Positions 1 through 7,458 of a stretch of 64,000 nucleotides of DNA are shown here, piece after piece. The DNA is from Bacillota bacterium (GTDB lineage: Bacteria > Bacillota > Clostridia > Lachnospirales > Lachnospiraceae): contig JAEWMB010000020.1 in assembly GCA_023457255.1 (NCBI GenBank), positions 186,001 to 250,000 of the forward strand, read 5' to 3'. The notes beneath the pieces are model-generated. The model was not told the origin of the DNA. It saw only the letters and a list, made by a program, of their open reading frames with translations, and ran no database searches. Position 1 is the stretch's first letter. Each line of letters begins with the position of its first letter. A program made the position numbers and the translations under genes.

Positions 1-1061
1 CCACATGGTATCTTTCCGGTTCGGATAATTCTACAAATCGATTGCTAATACAGCTCATGAAAAAAGCAGAAGAAACACCTTGGGTGATTGATACCGCTAT
101 TATTACGAATGGAACAAAGATTCCATTAAAGCAGCTTGAAAACAAAACAAACATACGGGTCCTTTGGTCACAAACTGGTGAGAGTATGGCAATAAGCTAT
201 CAGCATTATCAGCCTTTGCCGGCTTATGATAGAGAAACTTTCTTTGTTTATGATATCTCGGAAAATAAAGTAGTTTATGAAGATGCATTCACATTTGAAT
301 CAATGAAAGAAGCATTTGGAAAACAAGGAATTTATTTTATGGCTTTCCCATCCGGAGAAGCAAGGGAAAGTTTTAAAATCAGAGGTGTGGATGAAAAGAA
401 AAAATTGTTAACGGTTGAATATTCTTTTACCGATCAAAACCAGTACCAACGTCAAGGTAGTTTTACTTATAATTATGAAACCGGCGAGTATAAAAATTTG
501 GCTAAAGATTATCAAGAATTAACAGATCAATTTAATTATTGGAATGATCATGAAATAGGAGAAGACTATAAAGAAGTAATTATTACAAAATTAGAAGCGG
601 AACTGGCAAAACAAGCAAAATTGGATACTGAAATGTTATCGTACCTCTCACTAAAGGTCACAGAATGGAATGATTTCTCTATGATTGAGTATAGAGAAAA
701 TCCGGAAATATATGGTGTGAGTGCACGCGGCAGTTATCTGATTGTTTGGAAGCCGGAATATGCCAAGTTGATTGAGGTACATGGAAGTCTTCAAGTAGAA
801 GAAGTTGTCCAAATCAAAGAGAAGGAATATATCATAATTGCAAATGATTACAAATTCTCCAATCAGAAAGGGATTCGGCTAATCCGCTTAACTGATAAAG
901 AGAATGAGATAGAAATTTCGAAGGTAGCTCCTGATAATTTACCAAAAGGTTATACGTTTGATGGGTCAGTCTACTCCAATACGGGAGATATAAGTTATAC
1001 TATCGAAGGCAGTACAATCATTTTAAATCAAGGGAAGAATGAATACCGGATTACATTTTAA
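1..1061 (+). CDS. Unknown protein, C-terminal part (cut by window edge)
   Basis: The reading frame is open from the first complete codon at position 3 to the stop at 1061, so the gene begins outside the window. The TTG at 42 has no ribosome site and is not a convincing start. I do not recognise a family. The visible 350 or so residues are hydrophilic and rich in Glu, Lys and Tyr. They contain no membrane segment or catalytic motif I can name. Alternating short hydrophobic strands and repeated Gly/Tyr turns (for example FTYNYETGEY) suggest a beta-rich fold, possibly an extracytoplasmic or beta-propeller-like protein, but that is only an impression. The next gene (PadR) has its own promoter, so the two are probably separate transcription units. 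Confidence 0.6.
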   Translation, partial: TWYLSGSDNSTNRLLIQLMKKAEETPWVIDTAIITNGTKIPLKQLENKTNIRVLWSQTGESMAISYQHYQPLPAYDRETFFVYDISENKVVYEDAFTFESMKEAFGKQGIYFMAFPSGEARESFKIRGVDEKKKLLTVEYSFTDQNQYQRQGSFTYNYETGEYKNLAKDYQELTDQFNYWNDHEIGEDYKEVIITKLEAELAKQAKLDTEMLSYLSLKVTEWNDFSMIEYRENPEIYGVSARGSYLIVWKPEYAKLIEVHGSLQVEEVVQIKEKEYIIIANDYKFSNQKGIRLIRLTDKENEIEISKVAPDNLPKGYTFDGSVYSNTGDISYTIEGSTIILNQGKNEYRITF

Positions 1062-1189
1062 TTTATTTTGAATTAAGTATAGTGTTCTGTAGAACTAATC
1101 CAAAAGATATTAATTATTTATTATATATACCGCTGATAGCCCATAAAATGGGGGAATTGAACTGGGTTAAAAGAAATTCATAAAAAGGC

Positions 1190-1218
1190 TTGTTATTCTA
1201 ATTAATATATGATATAAA
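1190..1218 (+). promoter_or_regulatory. Predicted sigma-A promoter of the padR operon
   Basis: TTGTTA (1190-1195) is followed after 17 bp by TATAAA (1213-1218). The -10 hexamer runs into the perfect inverted repeat at 1216-1249, so repressor bound there would block polymerase. Confidence 0.5.
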
Positions 1219-1249
1219 GTACATATGTTACAAATAACATATGTACTTT
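1216..1249 (+). promoter_or_regulatory. Inverted repeat, probable PadR autoregulatory operator
   Basis: Perfect 15-bp arms (1216-1230 and 1235-1249) flank a 4-bp centre. The core reads ATGT (1225-1228), 8 bp, ACAT (1237-1240), which is the ATGT-N8-ACAT pattern known for PadR-family operators. It lies between the predicted -10 and the padR start codon, the usual place for negative autoregulation. A terminator for the upstream gene is a weaker alternative. Confidence 0.6.
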
Positions 1250-1283
1250 TGTTAATAGTTTAAATTTAAGGTGGTATCTTACA

Positions 1284-1832
1284 ATGACAATCGATTACGC
1301 TATTTTAGGAATGCTAAGCTGGAAACCAATGACGGGATATGATATGAAGCGAATAATTCAGGAATCCCCAATCATGTATTGGTCAGGGAATAACAATCAA
1401 ATTTATAAATCCTTAGTGGAACTACTTGAGAATGGTTACGTTACGAACGAATTACTATACCAGGAGAGCGCTCCCAATAAGAAAGTTTATTCCATCACGG
1501 AAAGTGGTATGGCAATTTTAAAGGAATGGATGTTAACTACAGAACCTGAACTACCTGAAATAAAGAAGAACTTTTTAATCCAGCTTTCATGGGCTAGTCA
1601 ATTGGGGATTGTAGAAATAAAGGAATTAGTGAATCAATACAAAAAAATCATAGAACAGCAGACAGCCATGAGGCAAGAAGAAAAAAAGCGCCGGAAGAAC
1701 TTTCCGAATAGATCGAAACAAGAACAATATATTTGGGAAATGCTCTATGACAATATTAGAATGGGATATGAAGCCGAGTTACAATGGATTCATCAATTTC
1801 TGGATGGTCTTGAGAGAGCAGGCAAAGAATAA
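1284..1832 (+). CDS. PadR family transcriptional regulator
   Basis: A 182-residue protein with the PadR arrangement. The N-terminal winged helix (about residues 4-85) begins TIDYAILGMLSWKPMTGYD and includes the typical IYKSLVELLENGYV recognition-helix region. A charged alpha-helical dimerisation domain follows (about 90-180; Virul_fac_AdhP/PadR C-terminal type). It is a cytoplasmic DNA-binding repressor. The ribosome site AAGGTGG at about 1268-1274 supports the ATG at 1284. A PadR-type inverted repeat sits just upstream, and a DUF4180 gene follows 13 bp downstream, so the protein probably represses its own two-gene operon. The inducer is unknown; related PadR proteins respond to phenolics or drugs. 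Confidence 0.9.
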   Translation: MTIDYAILGMLSWKPMTGYDMKRIIQESPIMYWSGNNNQIYKSLVELLENGYVTNELLYQESAPNKKVYSITESGMAILKEWMLTTEPELPEIKKNFLIQLSWASQLGIVEIKELVNQYKKIIEQQTAMRQEEKKRRKNFPNRSKQEQYIWEMLYDNIRMGYEAELQWIHQFLDGLERAGKE

Positions 1833-1845
1833 TGGGGGAAGCATA

Positions 1846-2217
1846 ATGAAAATTGAAAAGATAATAAGAAATCATATACCAATCGCTGTTGTTAATAGCA
1901 GTGAATGTATCCTAAAGGATACACAATCGGCATTGGATTTGATTATGAGTATAGAGTATGAAACTGGCTGCGATAGGATTGCGTTAAATAAAGAGTCTAT
2001 TACAGAGGACTTTTTTGCTCTAAGTACGTGTGTAGCAGGAGAGATTCTTCAGAAATTTATCAATTATAGAATTAAATTTGCTGTCTTTGGTGATTTTTCG
2101 GGATATACAAGTAAGTCACTAAAGGATTTCATTTATGAATGCAATCATGGCAAGGATATATTCTTTGTATCTGATGCAGAGGATGCAGTTAATAAATTGT
2201 CAGCCGCACATAGTTAG
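1846..2217 (+). CDS. DUF4180 domain protein
   Basis: Small 123-residue soluble protein matching DUF4180 over its whole length. The conserved stretches are QSALDLIMSIEYETGCDR, ITEDFFALSTCVAGEILQK and KLK-type ends with FGDFSGYTSKSLKDFIYE. The frame is open upstream to 1747 inside padR, but the ATG at 1846 has a GGGGGAAG ribosome site and begins exactly where the family begins. Function is unknown. DUF4180 genes are often found next to or fused to PadR-type regulators, as here, which suggests a sensor or accessory role for the same signal. No catalytic residues can be assigned with confidence. Confidence 0.85.
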   Translation: MKIEKIIRNHIPIAVVNSSECILKDTQSALDLIMSIEYETGCDRIALNKESITEDFFALSTCVAGEILQKFINYRIKFAVFGDFSGYTSKSLKDFIYECNHGKDIFFVSDAEDAVNKLSAAHS

Positions 2218-2266
2218 ACATTGAATTTATCAGCAGCATTAAAGTAAGAGTGCCATAAGAGAGTAT

Positions 2267-2310
2267 AGCTAAAACCGGGTGCCGCAATGCGGCACCCGGT
2301 TTTAGCTCAT
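2267..2310. terminator. Bidirectional intrinsic terminator
   Basis: Perfect 19-bp arms (2267-2285 and 2289-2307), GC-rich at the core, with a 3-nt loop and AAAA/TTTT at the stem base. It lies between the convergent DUF4180 (+) and NlpC/P60 (-) genes and can end both transcripts. Confidence 0.85.
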
Positions 2311-2375
2311 TTGAATTAAGAAATAATTTAAACTTAACAGAAACATAGACAGCGTTCTTGAAAATTACACATCCT

Positions 2376-3347
2376 TTAATTTAACCCGGAGATACGGCCA
2401 TATATTTTTTCTCTGGAGTCATAATCAATGGATTGAATCTTTACCTTTGCATTCTTTTTCTTTGCAGTTTCGATGGAAGTTACACTAGAATCTCCACCAT
2501 TAGCACCAATGATTTGGTCATTCCCAATATAAATTGCAACATGTACTACCTTGTCGCTTGACTTGGATTTATAAAATACTAAATCTCCGGGTTTTAACTC
2601 ATTTCGGCTAATTTTTGTTACATAATTTGCTTGGTCTGCAGATACCATATAGGAATTCATTAAACCAAATTTTTTAAATACTTGATAGGTGTAGTGGGAG
2701 CAGTCTAGCCCGTAGCTGCTTCCTTGAGGGTAATTTCCACCCCACTGATAGTAAATACCTTGGAAGGTTTTTGCATAGTCTACAATCTGGTTTCTAGTTG
2801 ATGAAGTGGAAGAAGAGCTTGTCTCTGAATTTCCGGAAGGACCGGCTTTAAAATAGGTGTTACTTACATAACCAACTGTTTTTCCCCATACAACTTTGTA
2901 CCACCCGTTATTTGAACTGATAATTGGGAGAACAGTTTTATTTGGGATTTTACCTAGTATTTTTGAAGAGGTGGAGGCAGAAGAGCGAAGATTTAGAATT
3001 CCTCCATTGGTAGTTACCGTTCCGTATTTTATGGACGAAATTTTGATGTAGGACTTGTGCGCATAGCCGATGCTTCCACCCGTATTATAGATAACCTTGT
3101 AAAAGTCCCCGGTAATTCCGATTACTTGAATGTAAGCATTTGGTTTTAAAGAAGAAACTTTTTTCGATTTTGTATTGGCAGATGCACGGATATTCAGCGA
3201 TGTTTCTTTTGTGGTGCTGGCTCCAACGCTCGGTTTTGAGTTACTTGCCGCTAAAGTAAGTGTTTCGGATTTAAGACAAACAAGTAAGAAAACAAGACCC
3301 AGCATTACAATCATTTGTTTCATTAGTTGCCGCATTGCTTTTGTCAT
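2376..3347 (-). CDS. Secreted SH3b-SH3b-NlpC/P60 peptidoglycan hydrolase
   Basis: A 323-residue exported cell-wall hydrolase. An N-terminal signal peptide (hydrophobic residues about 11-33, cleavage near LAAS) is followed by two bacterial SH3 domains (about 43-103 and 108-167), which bind peptidoglycan. A Ser-rich linker (170-185) leads to an NlpC/P60 endopeptidase domain (about 186-320). The catalytic Cys216 lies in GLDCSHYTYQ, His269 in VVHVAIYIG, and Asn283 is the likely third polar residue. It should cleave within the stem peptide (gamma-D-Glu / diamino acid bond). The start at 3347 has an AGAGGT ribosome site. A paralogue of the same length and order lies at 43064-44035. No gene is co-transcribed with it. 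Confidence 0.9.
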   Translation of the reverse strand: MTKAMRQLMKQMIVMLGLVFLLVCLKSETLTLAASNSKPSVGASTTKETSLNIRASANTKSKKVSSLKPNAYIQVIGITGDFYKVIYNTGGSIGYAHKSYIKISSIKYGTVTTNGGILNLRSSASTSSKILGKIPNKTVLPIISSNNGWYKVVWGKTVGYVSNTYFKAGPSGNSETSSSSTSSTRNQIVDYAKTFQGIYYQWGGNYPQGSSYGLDCSHYTYQVFKKFGLMNSYMVSADQANYVTKISRNELKPGDLVFYKSKSSDKVVHVAIYIGNDQIIGANGGDSSVTSIETAKKKNAKVKIQSIDYDSREKIYGRISGLN

Positions 3348-3424
3348 GAATACCTCTTTTCGTTCTCATTGTCACAGTGCTACGGTTACAGGATAATTAG
3401 CTCCTGCAGTTCTATTAGGTAGGA

Positions 3425-3442
3425 TAGTAGGGGGACCTACTA
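3425..3442. promoter_or_regulatory. Small hairpin in the leader of the NlpC/P60 gene
   Basis: TAGTAGG (3425-3431) and CCTACTA (3436-3442) are complementary around a 4-nt loop, about 80 bp upstream of the minus-strand start at 3347. It could be an operator or an RNA hairpin. I looked for the GGGGTGAATC signature of the c-di-AMP (ydaO) riboswitch that precedes many cell-wall hydrolases and did not find it. Confidence 0.3.
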
Positions 3443-3534
3443 GATACCTCGTAACATTATTGTAATAAAAAATTAACAAAACAGCAACAGTAAATATATG
3501 GATGAAGATTGCTTTTCTTTGAAAAGTATAGAAA

Positions 3535-3661
3535 GAGGGTGTCCCAAAAGTCATGAAATGACTTGAGGGATACCCTCTTATGACTAAGAGAACATCATTC
3601 TTTAAAAAAAGAGGATGCCTCTTCCTATGAGTCTAAAAAATCATAGCTTTGGGACACCCTC
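3535..3661. repeat. MITE-like element of 127 bp with terminal inverted repeats
   Basis: The left end GAGGGTGTCCCAAA (3535-3548) is the reverse complement of the right end (3648-3661). The match continues imperfectly for a few more bases inward. Two small internal hairpins are visible (GAGGG-ATA-CCCTC at 3565-3577; GAGG-ATG-CCTC at 3611-3621). No coding sequence is present. Ends beginning GGGTGTC(C/T)CAAAA are typical of clostridial insertion sequences and their non-autonomous derivatives. A target duplication is not obvious. It also lies 3' of the minus-strand mscL gene's neighbour, so it may act as a terminator. Confidence 0.5.
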
Positions 3662-3676
3662 ATCATTTCCAGCCAT

Positions 3677-4087
3677 TCATTCAAGTTGAGAAGTGCAATG
3701 AGGACAACGAGTAGCGTGAATAGGTATCTTCGTCATGCAGTAAGGACACTCTTTTTCTGTCGGCTTTGCTTCTGCTTTTTCTTTTGGTTCATCAAAAGAT
3801 AGAACTTTATTCATCGCTTTTACTAAGAGAAAGACTACAAAAGCCATAATAACGAAGTTTACTAATGCAGTTATAAAAGCACCATATTTCAGTGTGATCC
3901 CAAAGACATCTAACTGTAAAGAGTCAAAGTTTTGGCGTGTAAACAAACCTATGATTGGTGAAAGGATATTGTCTGTTAAAGAAGTAACGATTCCTTGAAA
4001 TGCACTACCAATAATTACACCGACGGCAAGATTCATTACATTACCTTTTAAGGCAAATGATTTGAACTCTCCTAAGAATTTTTTCAT
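3677..4087 (-). CDS. mscL: Large-conductance mechanosensitive channel MscL with C-terminal CXXC pairs
   Basis: Integral membrane channel that opens under membrane tension and releases solutes during hypo-osmotic shock; it works as a pentamer. The 136-residue protein starts MKKFLGEFKSFALKGNVMNL, followed by TM1 (about 18-45, AVGVIIGSAFQGIV) and TM2 (about 68-92). The C-terminal tail differs from standard MscL: a short Lys/Glu linker and then two cysteine pairs, CPYC (114-117) and CPHC (128-131), the pattern of a small zinc ribbon. The ATG at 4087 has an AGAGGAAAA ribosome site. A TTG five codons upstream has none. The gene stands alone between two unrelated units. Confidence 0.92.
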   Translation of the reverse strand: MKKFLGEFKSFALKGNVMNLAVGVIIGSAFQGIVTSLTDNILSPIIGLFTRQNFDSLQLDVFGITLKYGAFITALVNFVIMAFVVFLLVKAMNKVLSFDEPKEKAEAKPTEKECPYCMTKIPIHATRCPHCTSQLE

Positions 4088-4239
4088 GATTTTTCCTCTC
4101 AATTTTATATAATATCAGTATTTTAGCACGATAGGACAAGAAAGTAAATATTCCGAGGAAAAGATAATTTCCAGATAGATAATTATACTTTATATGAGAA
4201 TAGTACTGAGAGGTAACCTATAGATTTTCAAATAATTCA

Positions 4240-4267
4240 TTGCATTCATAGCCCATATGGATATAAT
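4240..4267 (+). promoter_or_regulatory. Predicted sigma-A promoter of dbpA
   Basis: TTGCAT (4240-4245), a 16-bp spacer and TATAAT (4262-4267) lie about 30 bp before the dbpA start codon. Confidence 0.5.
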
Positions 4268-4299
4268 AGAAACAGATCATACGTAGGAAAGGATACTAT

Positions 4300-5751
4300 A
4301 TGTTAGAAAATAGATTTACACAATATGGTCTTTGCAGGGAGATTATACAAGCATTATCTATGCTGCATTATAAAGAACCGACCCCAATTCAGGAGAGGGT
4401 AATACCGCTGGCGTTGGCAGGAAAAGATATTATAGCAAAATCTAAAACCGGAAGCGGTAAAACAGCAGCTTTTGCCATACCGATTTGTGAAGGAATTGTA
4501 TGGGAGGAAAACTTACCTCAGGCTCTTGTTTTAGAACCAACAAGAGAATTAGCTTATCAGGTTAGGGATGAAATCTTTCATATTGGACGGATGAAACGAA
4601 TTAAAGTACCGGTGGTATTTGGCGGATTTCCTTTTGATAAGCAAGCACTTACACTGAAACAAAAATCGCATGTTGTTGTGGGAACACCGGGGAGGATATT
4701 GGATCACTGTACTACCGGTACGTTAAAATGCAATCATATAAAATATGTTATCCTAGATGAAGCTGATCTTATGCTTGATATGGGATTCCTTGATGATGTA
4801 AAGAAAACTCTCTCTTATTTATCGAAGAATATAACAATTATGCTGTTTTCTGCAACTATGGGAGAAACATTGTATGCATTGGCTGACGAGTTTATGAACT
4901 CTCCTGTGGAGGTTAGACTGGAAGATGGTACTGAAACTGTAGATAGCATTGAACAATATGGATGCTTTGTAACAGAGGAGGATAAGTATGAGATATTTCT
5001 CCGTATGCTGTATAAACATATTCCAGCAAGTGCTATGATTTTTTGTGGTACCAGAGAAATGGTAGAGGTGTTATTTTATAAACTAAAGAAGGAAAAAATT
5101 TGGTGCGGTATGCTGCATGGGCTGATCGAGCAAAAGCAACGGATTCATACGATTGAAGATTTCCGTACCGGTGGATTTCGTTATTTGATAGCCACAGACG
5201 TAGCGGCCAGAGGTGTTGACTTTGACAATATAACACATGTTATTAACTATGATATCCCTACTTCAAAGGAAACCTATGTTCATAGAATCGGGCGAACTGG
5301 ACGAAACGGAAAAAGCGGTACGGCAATTAGCATTCTGCGGGAAGAAGAAAAGAAGATGCTTCCTCTGATTGAAAAATTTACTGGGACACCAATCCAAATT
5401 GTGATACCGCCAACAGAGGAAGAAGTCAGAATATCGTTATATAAGGAAAAGTTCTACGAAGCTCAACAAATAAAACAGGAACGAAAAAAGAAAAAAGGTG
5501 ATGTATTTCAAAAAGAGATAACAAAACTGACAATTCATGGCGGCAGAAAATCGAAGCTTCGGACCTGTGAGATAGTCGGAACGATTAGTAGCATTGAGGG
5601 GATCAATGGAAAAGAAGATATCGGTGTGATTGATATACGAGATAGTATTACTTATGTAGAGATTCTGAATGGAAAAGGAAATCTGGTGCTTAAAGAACTC
5701 CCAAAACGTACGATGAAGGGGAAGTGTAGAAAGGTTAGCATTAGTAAGTAA
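4300..5751 (+). CDS. dbpA: DEAD-box ATP-dependent RNA helicase, DbpA type
   Basis: A 483-residue RNA helicase. Motifs in order: Q motif PTPIQERVIP (28-37), Walker A SKTGSGKT (48-55), PTRELAYQ, GTPGRILD (128-135), DEAD (153-156), FSATMGE, then in RecA domain 2 LIATDVAARGVDF and YVHRIGRTGR. The last 75 or so residues, after a basic linker (QERKKKKGD), form a DbpA-type RNA-binding domain. That domain in E. coli DbpA and B. subtilis YxiN binds hairpin 92 of 23S rRNA, so the role is probably late assembly of the large ribosomal subunit. AGGAAAGG supports the ATG at 4300. The gene is monocistronic, with its own promoter. Confidence 0.93.
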   Translation: MLENRFTQYGLCREIIQALSMLHYKEPTPIQERVIPLALAGKDIIAKSKTGSGKTAAFAIPICEGIVWEENLPQALVLEPTRELAYQVRDEIFHIGRMKRIKVPVVFGGFPFDKQALTLKQKSHVVVGTPGRILDHCTTGTLKCNHIKYVILDEADLMLDMGFLDDVKKTLSYLSKNITIMLFSATMGETLYALADEFMNSPVEVRLEDGTETVDSIEQYGCFVTEEDKYEIFLRMLYKHIPASAMIFCGTREMVEVLFYKLKKEKIWCGMLHGLIEQKQRIHTIEDFRTGGFRYLIATDVAARGVDFDNITHVINYDIPTSKETYVHRIGRTGRNGKSGTAISILREEEKKMLPLIEKFTGTPIQIVIPPTEEEVRISLYKEKFYEAQQIKQERKKKKGDVFQKEITKLTIHGGRKSKLRTCEIVGTISSIEGINGKEDIGVIDIRDSITYVEILNGKGNLVLKELPKRTMKGKCRKVSISK

Positions 5752-5850
5752 CGTGTATCTGCAATGTTTTTTATAGGAGCTTATTTCTTTCTTTGCTATT
5801 ATTGATAATAAGACAATTTATGAATCTTTCCAGGCAGCAGGATGGACATT

Positions 5851-5875
5851 AAAAAGGGCTGCGATAGCCCTTTTT
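5851..5875. terminator. Bidirectional intrinsic terminator
   Basis: Ten-bp arms (5851-5860, 5866-5875) with A-run and T-run, between dbpA (+) and a small minus-strand gene whose stop codon (5874-5876) lies in the stem. Confidence 0.85.
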
Positions 5876-6062
5876 ATAAATCATCAACATCTTGCTCAAT
5901 ACCATAGGCACTAGTATTTACGTTTGAAAAGCCACCGGATTCATTATCATAGTTGATAAAGGAACCATTTTGGTTTTGTTTCTTATCAGTGGTTAAATTT
6001 TTTAAAATAGCATCAGTACCTGTTTCCTTTGCCTTGTAATTTTTTCTTTTCTGTTTTCCCAT
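5874..6062 (-). CDS. Small hydrophilic hypothetical protein
   Basis: A 62-residue very polar protein (start MGKQKRKNYKAKETG). It has a basic N terminus, an Asn/Gly/Ser-rich middle and an acidic end (EQDVDDL). There is no signal peptide, membrane segment, cysteine or recognisable domain, and it is probably largely disordered. A GGGGTG ribosome site precedes the ATG at 6062. A GTG two codons upstream falls inside that ribosome site, so it is not the start. It converges with dbpA and shares its terminator. The composition is like small spore or nucleoid-associated proteins, but I cannot place it in a family. Confidence 0.6.
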   Translation of the reverse strand: MGKQKRKNYKAKETGTDAILKNLTTDKKQNQNGSFINYDNESGGFSNVNTSAYGIEQDVDDL

Positions 6063-6282
6063 AGTCACCCCAATTTTTATTATTTACATTACTATATCAC
6101 GGAGTAAAAAAAGTATACATGCAATATGAGATTTATAAAGCTATTTGGTTATATCCGATAACTCAGATAATTTAAAGACTGGAACAGCAATTGTTTAATA
6201 AAAGAAAAATAAAGTGTTATAAAAAATGAAAGAAATACTATATTTCGTTGTATAAATATTGATAATAATTGGTAAATATGAT

Positions 6283-6312
6283 ATCGTTTCTTTATATAGG
6301 AAACGATTTTTT
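6283..6312 (+). terminator. Intrinsic terminator or attenuator ahead of the GyrI-like gene
   Basis: ATCGTTTC (6283-6290) pairs with GAAACGAT (6300-6307) and is followed by TTTTTT. No plus-strand gene lies between dbpA's terminator and this one. It therefore most likely sits in the leader of the gene at 6341 and could control read-through. Confidence 0.5.
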
Positions 6313-6340
6313 CACTAATTCTTAAGAAAGGATTTTGATT

Positions 6341-7405
6341 ATGTCAGACAACCGTTTTATTACAATTAATACAACCACTTGGAACAACAGTCCCTATGTT
6401 CCAAAAAGTAATGGGAGAGTTATAATAGAAAAAAATTCCGATAACTTATCGACAGAGTACTGGTATGTGGACAGCCGTGGTGGAAAATGGTCAACTCTAT
6501 TTTATAGTGGTGAAGCAGCTCGCAAAGGAGAAGAAATACAGTTTGTATTTTGGGCACATAGTAATAAAAATTTTGGAACTACCTTTAAAGTCCAGATTTT
6601 TCAGAGTGACTGGGAACAGGCAACAACCTTTGAGCTTTCCGAACAATGCCCTTATTTAATTCGAAACATTGGGAAGTATTATTTATTTTCTATCTCTTAC
6701 ATAGCAAGTGAAGATCATATTGTAAACTATACTGTATCCATGAACGATTTTGAAGTTACTATTTTCTCTGCCCAAGAGAATGATATTATAAAAGCAGAAT
6801 TCGTTCCAACAGAAAAAGGAAAAATATCGGTCGATAGTATTGACGAAATTACGAAGCAAGAAAATGAGGTATGGAAATGCCCCTCCTATGAAATTGTAAA
6901 ATGCTATAAACAGAGTTTTCCTAAGGCCAGATTTATCGGTATAAAATATTTTGCTGAAGATAGGGTCAATGGTACGTTTGGCTCGCAATGGGGGCAGTGG
7001 TTTGAAACAGGTAAATTTGAAATAATTGAAAAACTTCTGACGAAAGATTTTAAAAAGAGATATCCCGATGCAGAAGCATACATAGGTCTTGAACGTTATA
7101 AGGAAGGAGAACCTTATGAGTATTGGATTGGTATGTTTCTTCCGGAAAACAGTGTTGTACCAGATGGATATGCCCATGTTGATTTTGAATTTCACAATGT
7201 AGGAATTTGCTGGATAAAGGGTCTTGAAGATAATGTATATTGTCATGAGGATGAGTGCTATACAGAGTTAATTAAGAAAGGAATGCAGGTACTTGAAGAT
7301 AACAATGGTGCATGTTGGTTTTTTGAACGATATGGTTGCCCTAGATTCACAACTCCGGAGAAAGACGGTAAAGTAATCTTAGATATCGGATATTTTGTGA
7401 AATAA
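6341..7405 (+). CDS. Protein with C-terminal GyrI-like (effector-binding) domain
   Basis: A 354-residue cytoplasmic protein in two parts. Residues about 1-165 are beta-rich with many aromatics (for example WYVDSRGGKWSTLF) and match no family I can name. Residues about 185-354 look like a GyrI-like / AraC-type effector-binding domain. They contain repeated strand-helix units, KFEIIEKLL, YIGLERY, YWIGMFLP and a Trp-rich end (CWFFERYG). Such domains bind small hydrophobic molecules. There is no DNA-binding helix-turn-helix. The ATG at 6341 has AAGAAAGGA at ideal distance; the upstream TTG does not. The role is unknown: a ligand-binding or drug-sequestering protein is possible. An intrinsic terminator just upstream hints at attenuation. 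Confidence 0.7.
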   Translation: MSDNRFITINTTTWNNSPYVPKSNGRVIIEKNSDNLSTEYWYVDSRGGKWSTLFYSGEAARKGEEIQFVFWAHSNKNFGTTFKVQIFQSDWEQATTFELSEQCPYLIRNIGKYYLFSISYIASEDHIVNYTVSMNDFEVTIFSAQENDIIKAEFVPTEKGKISVDSIDEITKQENEVWKCPSYEIVKCYKQSFPKARFIGIKYFAEDRVNGTFGSQWGQWFETGKFEIIEKLLTKDFKKRYPDAEAYIGLERYKEGEPYEYWIGMFLPENSVVPDGYAHVDFEFHNVGICWIKGLEDNVYCHEDECYTELIKKGMQVLEDNNGACWFFERYGCPRFTTPEKDGKVILDIGYFVK

Positions 7406-7458
7406 ATAATATAATACATCATAATAGTTATTAATCAAAAGATAAGCGAGGTAGAAAG

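Noticed and set aside
3348..3480. c-di-AMP (ydaO) riboswitch before the first NlpC/P60 gene
   Set aside because: Such hydrolases often carry it, but the conserved GGGGTGAATC and CCGAACCCG elements are absent.
3372..3554. 60-residue minus-strand frame upstream of the NlpC/P60 gene
   Set aside because: It runs into the inverted-repeat element and lacks a ribosome site and any family match.
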